Of a DNA stretch of 64,000 nt, positions 32,562-43,800 are shown in pieces. Position numbers and translations under genes: made by a program. Below the pieces are notes generated by a model, which saw only the letters and a program-made list of their open reading frames with translations, did no database searches and was not told where the DNA came from. The DNA lies in the NCBI GenBank assembly GCA_963971405.1, contig OZ020491.1:27861019-27925018 (forward strand). The letters run 5' to 3'. How positions within the stretch are numbered: position 1 is the first letter of the stretch; each line of letters opens with the position of its first letter. This DNA is from Psococerastis gibbosa. Lineage: Eukaryota; Arthropoda; Insecta; Psocodea; Psocidae.

Positions 32562-35500
32562 TTAATTGGAGGTTACTGCAATGCTATTGGTATTGGCTGC
32601 CGTATCTTCTTTTATATGCCTCAAAGTGCTTAACGGTCTTTCTTCGTCTTCACCATCGCTACTCATTCCAGGTGAAGAAGGAGGGGATAGGTCCGCGTCC
32701 GCCTCCACCAGTGAAGGAACAATCTAGACAAAAAGCATCATGAGCAAATCGCAGTACACGTACTACGTGTTTAAGGCGGCGTTTCCACCGACCTCTCATT
32801 GCAGAATGCAAATGACATTGACGGAAATTTTTGTTTTACTCTATGCCATAGTTAAAATTGGTCAATGATCATAGAGTAAAATCACAAACAAACAAACTAA
32901 AATTAAAAAATGGCGTCATGGGATATGTTAAGTACAAACATTTTAATAGATTTCTATAAAAAGAATAATTCAAATTTCCGTCAATGTCATTTGCATTCTG
33001 CAATGAGAGGTCGGTGGAAACCCCGCCTAAGTCTTGAATGTCTGCTACCACGTCAACGTATGTGCATTCTGTAATGAAACCCCGCCTTAGGGAGATTCAT
33101 GTAGGTACCTATCGAGATGACGACCAATGTTCGACTTTCGGAAAATTTCTTCACAACCCTTCATTTCATGACCCCCTAAGCCTAAAACCACCCTCCGTTC
33201 AAAATGTTATATATATATATATATGTACATATATTATATTTGTACAATATATCGATTTTGGGATACACTCTAACTTCCGTAAATATTATCCCATTTTGAT
33301 GAAACTTGGCACTAAAATTGATCATACAAATGTCTTGATCGAGTTTGTTAACCAGCTAGATCCACTATTTAGTTACAAGATGGCGGCCGATTGAAACCAT
33401 ATATATAATTCATATTTCAGTTAATATTGGTCGCAGAGGAATGAATTAAAATTTGACTGAAAGCCCGTATTATTATCTAAAATAATTATGATCAACACTT
33501 TTTACGACAAATTAACGATTTCAAGATGACGTCCAGTCAAAGTAAAAATAATTTAATAAGCAAAAGTTCATAGTCGGCATTGTATGGAACACAAGAGTGT
33601 TTTGTGTGTTGATGTGGTCGGGAAAATATTGAAGTATTTTTTATTACATACTGTATATAAGTAGGTAGCGTATAGGAAAAGCAGGGTCTGTGGAATCTCC
33701 CTACACCTGATCGGCCAGAGCCGAAAGGGGTTTTTTGTACTACGTCGATTCTGACAGGAAATATTGATAGTGGAGCCGTTATAAATATCCGTTAAATTAG
33801 AAGAAAAGCTCCTTTGCATTTCGATACACAACATGTGACCTTTCCTAACACCGATTGGCCACAGTTCATGAACTCTTTCCTCCGGGCTACCACACCAATC
33901 GTTTTTTTGCACAAATCCAATAATTGTGGCCAATCTGTGCTAGAAAGAGATACATATTCTTTAAATTTGCAACCAACTGGTTTCAACTGGGCCTTTGATA
34001 AGAGGACCATGTTTGAGTCGAGAACGAACACTGTTGGCATCATAATTGAATTACCTTTCTTTTTCCTAAAATATTTCAATTGTAGTAATTTATAATTAAG
34101 TTAATTTTTATATAAGTGAACCCCCTCTGGTGCGCCCCTATTCCGATTACAAGAAAGAAGAGAAGGGCCCCTTCACCATCTTGAAGACTTCTCTTCTGGG
34201 TACACCAGAGTGTGGGTAAGTTCAGCAATTATTATTATATGTATACAGTCCACTGATAGCCAAAAAAATATAAATACATCAATGCTCAGAAAAATATTTT
34301 CTGTCAACCCTGATATTTTTGACCAATCTATGATGGATATTAAATGCGATATTTGATTTTTACACTTATAAGGCTTTTCCCCCTCGATTGTCTTTTATGG
34401 CTAGTGGCAGAGGAGTGGACTAAGAACAAGAAGGTCGAGGTTCGAGACGTTACCTTCACCGGTAGAGGAAAAACGCGGCTGCCGGGAAACATCCCAAATA
34501 GCTCACTGACAGCCTAGTTCATATGGCCTGGTACTAGGTTTAGACTTAGAAAAATGAAGATATGGAAAACTGTTTGTTTTCCAACGCCGCAGCGAGCAGA
34601 CTCCTTCATCTCAGGGAGAATGGGAGTTGACTGACAGGGTGGACCTCCTGATTATAGACAAACAGACTCACTCCCCCCGCCAGGCTGAAAGGGTTGCTCA
34701 AAGCAGAAATGCTAAAAGCAGGTGTTGGAAAACAAAAATCCTGATTACAGTGAATTCCGAACTACTTTGGGAACATAGTAAAGTCACACGATTAATTCGG
34801 AGGTGGCCAAGACACGAACTTAGGCAGACTCAGCACGTTATCATGTCCCACCATGTTCCAAGTTACACAATTAATTTGGAGGTGACCAGGGCTCGATACG
34901 CACTTTGACTGACGGGTTAGTCTCAGCGCATTATCGTGTCCCACCATGTTCCCCTGCCAACGCTGTACATACTGCAAAGTTTACTGCAGTTTTGAACAGG
35001 TACTGTTCTGGTGGATTCAACTTAGTATGGTCAGCCATAGATATGGAAAAATGGACAGAGACGGGATACAAACCCGAGTGCCCACCTTACCTGGTATGAT
35101 AACCACAGCAACAAAAATTCATCTCCACATCTTTTTTCTAATTCCCCTGCCCATAGGAGCTTCATACAAGAGTTTAATACCAGTACCTCCAATTGCTGCT
35201 ATACGATAAGATAAAATATTACGTCAGACTTACCAGTTTTTTACACTGCCGCCTGCCAGAGCGGGGCTTTGATCTGTAATTAGGTACATATTTCTCAGCA
35301 ACCGGCATTACTCGTCTGTAGTCAAAGTCTTGATCGATTCTTGTAATGGCTCTCAGTCTGAAAGAGGAAGAAAACATTTCAAAGGGGTACACTAGAGGAG
35401 GAAGAGTCAGTCCTTAGGGTTCAAGTTAAGAAACAGAATCTGTACCACCGCCAGGCTGACAGGGTTGCTTAATAGCGGATGTTTTTTTTCTTGTTCTATT

Positions 35501-38500
35501 ACTAAGCCAACCTAGCAGAGTTAGGGGTATATAGCCCTCTCTTACACTCAACTAGGAAAGCCCGGGACCGCTTGCACTACATTCCCATGGCAAGGCCAGA
35601 AAATGCAGCAAGTGTGGGACTCGAACCAACCACCTTTAAGGTGAAAGTCGGAGTCTGTACCAGTACTCTACATGTCCTGACATCCAGAGAGCAGGCGTTG
35701 GAACACCAACAAACATATTATTCCCATAAGCCACTTTATACCGTAAAATTGTACTGTGAAACTGTACATAAAATGTGGTATGTATGCTTTTCTTAGAACC
35801 CCAGGGATACACGAAACGGACTTATTTAAATGCTTCTCACTTAATTAAATCGTTATTACAACTTATCAGGACATGTAGGGTAGTGGTACAGACTCAGACT
35901 TTCATCCGAAAGGATGTTGGTTCGAGTCCCACACTTGTTACATGTTCTGGCCATGCTTCGGAGGGCATGTAAAGCAGGCGGCCCCGGGTCCTCCTTCTTG
36001 AGTGTACGAGAGGGCTTTATTAACTCCGCTAGGTTGGCTTAGTAATAGAACAAAAAATATCAATATTTATTTATTTAAACATATCCTACGTGCGCACAGG
36101 CGCTGTAAAATTCTGCGAAAAATGTTAAATGCTCGCACAGACCCACTATGTATTGTATTGTATTGTACTAGCCTATTAATATTGTATGACACAACTTTCG
36201 TAACAAAATACCTTGCTTCCTCATCGGGAACGTACAAATCGCTCGGCTTATGGCCTAAATTATGGGATTCGTAAGCTTTCCGGTTGTAGAACAGCGCATC
36301 GCATACTGTGCATCGGATCAACTCTGACGGTACTGCCTAAAACCAAACCAATAAACAAATATATTAACCATATGAATGTCGGTGCATGCAATTAAAATAG
36401 TTGGTAAATCAAGGAGCGACATATTTTCTTAGAGTGCAAAGCTAAGGGAAGAAAGTCCGGAAAAACACTTGGAATCCATCCTGAAATTGAAAAAAAAGAG
36501 CTTGACAGAGTTATAGTCCACGCAAAATGAGAAAAGTATGAACATGGAATGTTTTGATCCTGTGCAACACTAAAAATATTCTTTGCACAATTTTTGTTAT
36601 GCCTTGCATCCAATGCAACAAGGTAACACAAAATGGCGCAAGGAATATTTTTATAGCGTTGCACAGGATCAAAACATTCAATGTCCATACTTTTCTCATT
36701 TTGCGTGGACTGTACCTGACACCGATGGATGTCTACTCCGATATGTAAGAAGTAATGACAAAACTTACAGATCTTTGTTCTTCAGTGTGATATTGTTCCA
36801 AATGCTTCTGCAGGTTGAATTTGACCACATATTCCGAGCCACAGATGTGGCAAAAGTAGCAGCTTTGAACATCCCCAGCGTTATTCAAACGGATCTTCTT
36901 GCTGGGAGGCGCTGTCACCACCGGACTGTACAATTTCATAACCCTGTTAGAGCAAAATAGCTATTAATAATTAATTAATTAATACAATGTACATAAACTT
37001 AGTCGACACTTAGATCCCTTTCTGAGCATCACCCTTAAATCTTAAAAGATTCAAGGGCGCGTGTGGGAGTGCAGCTTGCAAGAGTGCAGCTTGCAACTGT
37101 AGGGCGCCGTCTCATTGAATGGAGCAACTTTGGGTGCGTGCCCTCGGAGATCTCGTAGTTTACAAAGGCGTCACTTCTAGACGCTAAGCACCTAACCCCA
37201 ATCGATTTAGACTTTAGGCTCTAAACATAATATGTTTGTTTCCAATGCCTGCTTTCAGCATTTCCGCTTTAAGCAACCCTGTTAGCCTGGCGGGGGGAGT
37301 GAAGTCTGTAAACTTGAGGCACCCTAAGGGCAGACTCTTTCACCTCGGGGGAAAGGGGAGTTGACTGACAGGGTGGACCTCCTGATTATAGTGGATTCCG
37401 AGCCACATAGGGAATATCGTAAAGTCACACGATCAAGTCGGAGGTGACCAGGACTGGACGCGCACGTAAACTGACTGGTATAGTCTCAGCGGGTTATCAT
37501 GTCCCACCATGTTCCCCTGCCAACGCTGTGCACACTACCAAGTTTGCCACAGTTTGAAACATGCTCTGCTCTCATGGATTCAACATAGTAAGGCCGTTGG
37601 CAAACTCTAAACATCTAGACATAATATGGAACGCCGTTTACTATACAATTTACCTGACCATACATGTTCCAATGCACGTTTATTTACTTACTTACCTTTT
37701 ATGAGTAGCTTTTACGTGGTACTCCAACGCCGTCTTGTTATTGAACTTAGCATCGCAAACTTCGCATGGCACAACATCAGCGTTATTTCCCGTATCTTTA
37801 TGAGACGCGAAATGGTTTTCGTAGATGGTTTTGATGGTGAACAGCATTCCACATGTGGGGCAGTGGTATTTGTCTTGCGCTTCCGGGTGTTTTCGGAATT
37901 TATGCTGAATCGCCTGTAGATGATAAATAAATATATAACGACTTTTTTTTTAAAGTTACTAGCGGAGTTTAGAGGAAAACACTCTCAAAGGCGGCCATTC
38001 CACCGACCTCGTTTTGCAGCGTGAGCGTGACATTGATTTCAAACAAAAATTTCCGTGTCAATGTCACGCTCACGCTGCAAAACGAGGTCGGTGGAATAGC
38101 CGCCTAACGGGTTTGAACATGTTACCGTTTTGTTCTGTCAGTCCGTCACCATACGCGATACACGTCTTTGTGGCTTTTTCAATTCCTAAATTAGTTACCT
38201 TAATTCTTTATTTCAGTAAATTAACCAACAACTCCCGCCCTTGTTCCCTACCATAAAGTGTTGCACCAAGCCGTCTGCTACGAGCCTTCACGCCTGGCGC
38301 CAGGGCTATAGGCTCGTATTAAACTAGGAAGGCTCGCTACCGCCTGCTTTACATGCCCTCCGAAGAATGGCTATAAAATGCAGTAGAGCGGGACTCCAAC
38401 CAACAACCGGTGTTTCAGTCAGATTATTTCATTCCTCTGCGACCAATATTAACTGAGATATACATTATATAAAGTATTAATCGGCCGCAAAATGGCGGAT

Positions 38501-40231
38501 CATGTTGGTTAACGAACTCGATCAAGGCACTTGTATGAACAATTTTGTGCCAAGTTTCAACAAAATCGGATAACATCTACGGAAGTTGGAGTGCTTCCTA
38601 AAATACATATATATATTGTATCTATATATATATGTAACATTTTGAACGGGGTGTGGTTTTAGACTCAGGGGGTCATAAAATGAAAAGTTGTGAAGGAATT
38701 TTCCGGAAGTCGATAACACCTAAACCCTGTTACCTTGGCCTAGTAGTATTACAAACAATGTACACTCCCTTTCCCCCCCCTCCTTTATTACATTCTTTCC
38801 CCCTCCCCTTTTTATATTCCATATACGATAATTTAAGTTATATATTACTATGTATACCGTTATTAAGTTAAATGGTTAACATGAAAAAAAAACTTTATAG
38901 TCTTATTGTTCGCCATTTGTATTGCAGTAAAGTCGTTCATATGTTCAAGGTCCAGCTTCATGTTGCTATTGCGTAGTAATTATTTAAATCAGCAGCTGTT
39001 TGCCAGCATATCACGTACCTTCACTAAGCAAACTGCTGACGAAAAGATACCGAGAAATAATTGTAATAATAAGTCTTTTTTGAAGAAAAAAAATGTAGAT
39101 ACGGCAAGATTGTTAATTTTTTTCTCACTATTTCGTGGTTTCCCTATTTCACCCCAGGCCAGATTAGTGCCACAGTTCTCTATAAGCTAGACTAGGCTAA
39201 CTCGACCCAATCAACATGCCTAATTAAAAACAAATTATTGACGATTTTATTTTATACTTTACCTGTATTGTATAATTTAACGAAAATATATATTGTATTG
39301 TATTGTATTACCAATGTGTTATTAGCGAACACTTCTGCACAGACGTCGCAGGCAATCCCTTTGCTATTTCCAGGCTTAGCCACTAACGGCGGTGTTTTCT
39401 TCTTCGGTCGTGATTTGGTTGACGCATGATTCCTGCAAGTATTAATAATTATATCGGTGGAAATAATGAGTGTAGCCTGGGAGCCATAAGCTCTCACGAG
39501 TTGGAAAATGATTGAAAGCAATTGCAGCCAAAGGCGTCACTGGGGGATCCAGGAGTGAGGGGGTCAATTGCCCCCTCCACACAACTCCCCGGCAATTGGC
39601 AAAACTACGAAATTTACCACTGACTAATGAGGAAATTGTTACAACAACCTTAATATTAATCCCCCCCTTCTGAAAAGTATTTAAATGACGCCTCTGATTA
39701 CAGCCAGGCACGGCAGTTGGCCTCCCTTAAAAAGGGCTAAATAGTTTTCGTGCTTACAGCCCACAAGGAAAATATTGCGCCACTTCAAGCTTTACAGAAA
39801 GCTTACATTCATGGCTGGTTCAGCGCGACTTCTCTTTTTTTAAATTACAGATATTAGACAAGTTAAAAGTTCATTGCTGTAAGTATATCGTATTACTTGG
39901 ATTAAACCGTCAGTTCGTGTGTGAATTTAGGCTTGCGCTACTTGCCGCTCAACTGCAGTTCATATTGTTTAATGAATGACTTTTATTACTATCCAGGAAG
40001 CTGAATCTTCTTAAATAGAGGGGAGTTAGTAATAACATTTAACGAACTCACTCTTTGTCATTTATAAAGCTGCTGTTTCATTATTTATTGGTTTTGAAAA
40101 TGGGTAAACTGCCCCTAAGATATTGAGGTTATGGTAACGTACCGAAAGTGGTCTTGAAGCTCAGTTTTCGAGGCAAGTTTCTTATCACATAGGACACAAG
40201 GAAACTCTTCTGACATCGCTGAATTTATCAT
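32562..40231 (-). CDS. six-finger C2H2 zinc-finger protein, seven exons
   Basis: Exons in reading order: 40231-40143, 39432-39312, 37913-37696, 36943-36769, 36336-36212, 35357-35234, 32723-32562; all GT..AG with matching phases, 337 aa. Six C2H2 fingers begin at CVLC, CDVC, CPTC, CEVC, CHIC and CTVC. Fingers 1 and 2 are each split by an intron, and joining the exons restores perfect C-x2-C-x12-H-x3/4-H spacing, which independently supports the model. The tail is acidic and Ser/Pro rich (SPPSSPGMSSDGEDEE) and ends VTSN. Presumed nuclear DNA or RNA binding; no ortholog recognised. A second Met (AMSEEF) six codons in could be the true start. It is divergent from DENR. Confidence 0.88.
32775..33086. 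mobile_element. inner MITE plus half of an outer MITE
   Basis: 32775-33027 is the inner element seen in the composites, flanked by TAA/TAA. 33031-33086 is the right half of an outer family H element (ATGTCTGCTACCACGTC to CCCCGCC). Confidence 0.8.
33110..33430 (+). repeat. dispersed repeat F, copy 1
   Basis: Contains ATTTCATGACCCCCTAAG, an (AT)n tract and a block ending CAGTTAATATTGGTCGCAG. It matches 38415-38715 in reverse orientation; family unknown. Confidence 0.7.
33760..34110 (+). repeat. dispersed repeat C copy
   Basis: Blocks ATTGATAGTGGAGCCGT, CATTTCGATACACAACATGT, CTCTTTCCTCCGGGCTACC and TTGTGGCCAATCTGTGCTAG recur at 28700-29200, 45840-46080 and 54900-55440. Source element unknown; consistently paired with a TTACACTTATAAGGCTTTTC block. 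Confidence 0.65.
34590..35045 (-). repeat. dispersed repeat A, rearranged copy
   Basis: Same blocks in reverse (GAGTTGACTGACAGGGTGGA, TCGGAGGTGGCCAAGAC), with the distal block TCATGTCCCACCATGTTCC present twice. Confidence 0.7.
35482..35680 (-). mobile_element. tRNA-Glu-derived SINE copy
   Basis: Body CTAGCAGAGTTAGGGG and head with GGACTCGAACCAACC (reverse B box). Lies in an intron of the zinc-finger gene. Confidence 0.8.
35866..36075 (+). mobile_element. tRNA-Glu-derived SINE copy
   Basis: Head GTAGGGTAGTGGTACAGAC, TTTCATCCGAAAGG, GGTTCGAGTCCCAC; body and ATTT tail complete. Confidence 0.85.
36512..36714. mobile_element. foldback MITE family E, copy 1
   Basis: Inverted ends AGTCCACGCAAAATGAGAAA and reverse complement; the arms continue through GATCCTGTGCAACACT. 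Lies in an intron of the zinc-finger gene. Confidence 0.8.
37225..37612 (-). repeat. dispersed repeat A copy
   Basis: Nearly full copy in reverse: AACCCTGTTAGCCTGGCGGG to CAACATAGTAAGGCCGTTGG. Confidence 0.75.
37990..38104. mobile_element. short palindromic MITE (family H)
   Basis: Ends GGCGGCCATTCCACCGACC / GGTCGGTGGAATAGCCGCC with TAA after the right end. The core is lost: the arms meet at AAATTTCCGTGTC. Confidence 0.75.
38287..38412 (-). mobile_element. truncated SINE copy
   Basis: Matches the SINE body and central region (CTAGGAAGGCTCG, CTGCTTTACATGCCCTCCGA) but is diverged and lacks the tail. Confidence 0.55.
38415..38715 (-). repeat. dispersed repeat F, copy 2
   Basis: Reverse-complement copy of 33110-33430, sharing CTGCGACCAATATTAACTG and the TGATCAAG/CTTGATC region and (AT)n tract. 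Confidence 0.7.
39529..39696. mobile_element. hAT-like MITE
   Basis: Ends CAAAGGCGTCA / TGACGCCTCTG with an 8-bp duplication ATTGCAGC / ATTACAGC (one mismatch). Lies in intron 1 of the zinc-finger gene. Confidence 0.8.
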
Positions 40232-40811
40232 TTCCTACTAATTTTTTTTACATTATTGATTTTTTGCTTTTGAACTTTGTTTATATTTTTAATTTTGACT
40301 CTGTGGCGCATGTGCCAAATTGAACTCCAAGCTTAAAATGGAGTTCTTGCGCAGGTAAATCCAACAGGGATGCTATACATGGAGTTTGCATGGAGTCAAT
40401 GTAGACGTCATCGGACAACTATTGGTCGCTGTTTAAGTTTTGCTTATGTAACTTTCGGACAAAAAAATTAACGTGATCATGTGACGTCACAACGCAAGTA
40501 CTCCATTTAAAGTTGGCACAAATGTATATAATTTTTATTTAGTAATTTATTTCTATTGATTTTATGGTTTTAAATAAGAAAAATGACCTTTGTATACATT
40601 AATTATATCAAAAATTTAATAATAAATTATAAAATATGAATAATCAGTGTAAACCATAAGGCCATTTTGAAAAAAGCGCGTTACACGAATCACGAATGCC
40701 AACAATTAAGAAAAACTGTCATGGCGACATTCAAAATATTTTCATAAATTTTTTCCGTACGCATATTTTTAGCTTGAATTGTTGAAATATTCCCTAATTT
40801 AAGCTGAAAAA
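40232..40811. promoter_or_regulatory. shared divergent promoter, zinc-finger gene and DENR
   Basis: 580 bp separate the two start codons, which point away from each other. A perfect CRE palindrome TGACGTCA lies at 40492-40499. No TATA box is obvious. Sharing of one regulatory region is inferred from head-to-head spacing alone. Confidence 0.55.
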
Positions 40812-43800
40812 ATGTCTGAAAATTGTGTAAACGGCTTGCCAAATGGTCCGCAACCTGGAGTGAATTATCCGCTAACTGTCTTATACTGTGGAAACTGCGC
40901 TTTACCAGTTGAGGTATGTGTATGTTTTCAAAAGCCTGCTACGACTTGAGCTGTACCTAATAACCCTTTTGGCTGGACAGAGGTTGAAATTGATGCTAGT
41001 CGCTTAGTTGCCCATTCCATTGACCGGCTAGGGCTATTTCCAAAAACGGTGACGTGGTAGCAGACATTCAAGATTTAGGCAGGGTTTCCACAGACCTCGC
41101 ATTGCAGAATTGACGGAAATGTTTATTTTCCTCTATTATGCCATAGTTAAAATTGATCAATGATCATACAGTAAAATCACAAACAAACAAACTAAAATTA
41201 AAAAATGGCTTCATGGGATATGTTAAGTACAAACATTTTAATAGATTTCTATAAAAAGAAAAATTCTAATTTCCGTCAATGTCATTTGCATTCTGCAATG
41301 CGAGATCGGTGGAAACGCAACCTAAGTCTTGAGTGTCTGCTACCACGTCACTGTTTTGGAAATAGCCCTAGCCGGTCAATGGAATGGGCGCCTTATCTTC
41401 ATTGCTGTATCCCAGCAATACTAAAATCGCCTGCTCACTTTGAACAAATTGTTATTGTTTCAAGCCATGTGCCATATCGAGATTGGCTGTATCCAAATTA
41501 AGCTACCATTAGATGGTTTGTGTTAAATAGACTATAGAGCATTTACCATTGAGGAAGGTGTCTTATAGAAATAACTGATAACACTTGTTAAATCTACGCC
41601 TCCCAGTCAGTAAATTGGTGATGTCAGCCTACCCATCCAATAGGCAGAGATTTCAATATATTGTGTAAACAAAATAATGACGAAGAACAAGTCTGTATGA
41701 TGAAGTTAATTGATTCTAAGTCTTGCTGCATAAACATATAGAGATGTTCGGATAAAAATTCCTCCAAGCGCAGACTGAAACCAGTATAATGCCATTTTTA
41801 GATGCATGTTTTCGATGCTGCAAAACGAGGAGTTAATGGACTTAAAAAAACTTGGTAGTTGTTTGTCTACAAAATAATTTGAAATCTCTCTCTCTCTCTC
41901 TCTCTCTCACTTAAGTAGTAATTATTTTGTGAAGTCTTCTGCTTCTTCAGCCAAAGCCCGTCCTTGGCTGGTAGGCCCTTTGACGCCGTGCCGCATACTA
42001 GAGCTGGGGCAATCCCTCCTGTGTCTTAGGCGGGGTTTCCACCGACCTCTCATTGCAGAATGCAAATGACATCGACGTGGTAGCAGACATTCAAGACTTG
42101 TTAATGATATCTGCTACCACATCAATGTCATTTGCATTCTGCAATGAGAGGTCGGTGGAAACCCCGCCTTTGATCGGTTTTCTACCTCATTTTGTGAAGT
42201 AATAAACTGCCAACGTGTCTAATTGCTTTCTCTTTCAGTACTGCGAATTTTACCCTGAATATGAAAAATGTAAACAATGGCTTGAGAAACACATGCCAAC
42301 AGAGTTTGAAAAGGTTTTAAAAATTGCGGAGAAGGAGGAAGAAGGCGGTGGCGGGGAGGAGGAAAAGAAACGGCAGAAACGTGGAGGGAAGGGGATAGTC
42401 AAGCCAAAAAAGAAAGAAGAAGTTAATAAGCAAGTTTGTGTCTCCAGAGCAGCCCGTGGCAAAAAGAAATCGGTTACAGTTGTGACAGGACTTAGCACTT
42501 TTGGTACGTAAACTAAGTTTTATGTTCTTGTGTACTTGCAGTAACATGTTAAAGTAAACAATCTGAACAGTGTGCTTGTCCATGTTCGCTGCTGCTATGC
42601 GCGATGATCTCAATGACTGTGTATGTGATAGAAACTTTCAAAAAACTATCTGAATGTACCAAAAATCTGCAGGTCTAATGGGAGTTGGCAATTTTATGAG
42701 GAAGTTTTACAGTAGCTACTCTATGGCACTAATGATTCCCGGACTATTTGCAAAGCTTAATTATGACGGGCAGACACAGCAGGACAGGTGCAAGAAGAGG
42801 GAAACAAGTATAATGTATGTATGTAGGTTTTAATACAAAACTAAGCTGATTTCAATTAGCCAAAGACAAAGGAGTTCAGCTTAACAACAACAAAAATTGT
42901 CGAGAAATATTTCTTCTAAAATCTGTTTTCCATCTCCAAAATAAATACAAAATAAATATATACTGTGAAAGTCGACTTTGTACTAAACACGAGCGGCGTT
43001 GGTGTCCCGCGGGGGGGGGGGGGGCTTTCAATTGGGCCTTAATAGCTTGTAATAGGTAATTCATGTGAAGTGCTTCTCTCACCATACAAAGATACAAAGA
43101 TTTAAAACATGCCCCTTCTCGAAATAAAGGCAGCCTGCCCTCCTCTGGTGGGTCAATTCTCAATCAGATAGCCCATGTTTAATTTATAAGGGGATCAACA
43201 TTACGGACCGTCTTCTTCTCGAGTTGCTATCTATGGATTGGTTTGCAGCGAATGTTGTATTCTTCTCCACTCTTGTCTGTTTTGTGCGGTCCTTTTCAGT
43301 CCTTTATAGGTGTCGCACCCTAGGTCCTTCATGACATCCTCTAGAGTCTAGGTGAATTCCTCTGTCGTTCTCTTGAGTTGGTGCCTGCAGCCATACCCGC
43401 AATGATGTTCTTGAAGGGCCCTTCGTGTCTCACAAGTAGTGTAAACGAAAATTAAGTATTGTTTTTATTTTGCACTGTCGCTGCAAAATAAGGGACAAAT
43501 AATGATTAGGAAATGGGAATCTTGGGAAATGCTATATGTAAGCTGTCCATTCGATTGCACACAATACAGGGTAAAGTGTCTCTATGATGCTATCTGTTTA
43601 AATTTTATCGTTCTGCATCAATATACAGCGGAAAAGTATAATATCAGTTGAACACACAGTCCCATAGGTTTACTAATACATTACAAGCTCATTTTAGCTT
43701 CATTGCATTGAAAAGCAATAGTTCATGAAGGCTTTATGAGTTTTAAGAATACATAGGGAATGGAAGTAGTTTGAACAAATTAAAGAGCAACAAGCTCCAT

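Noticed and set aside
33038..33394. 118-codon plus-strand frame
   Set aside because: It crosses from a MITE arm into repeat F and an (AT)n tract.
36392..36960. Several frames of 60-125 codons
   Set aside because: Produced by foldback element E and antisense of a zinc-finger exon.
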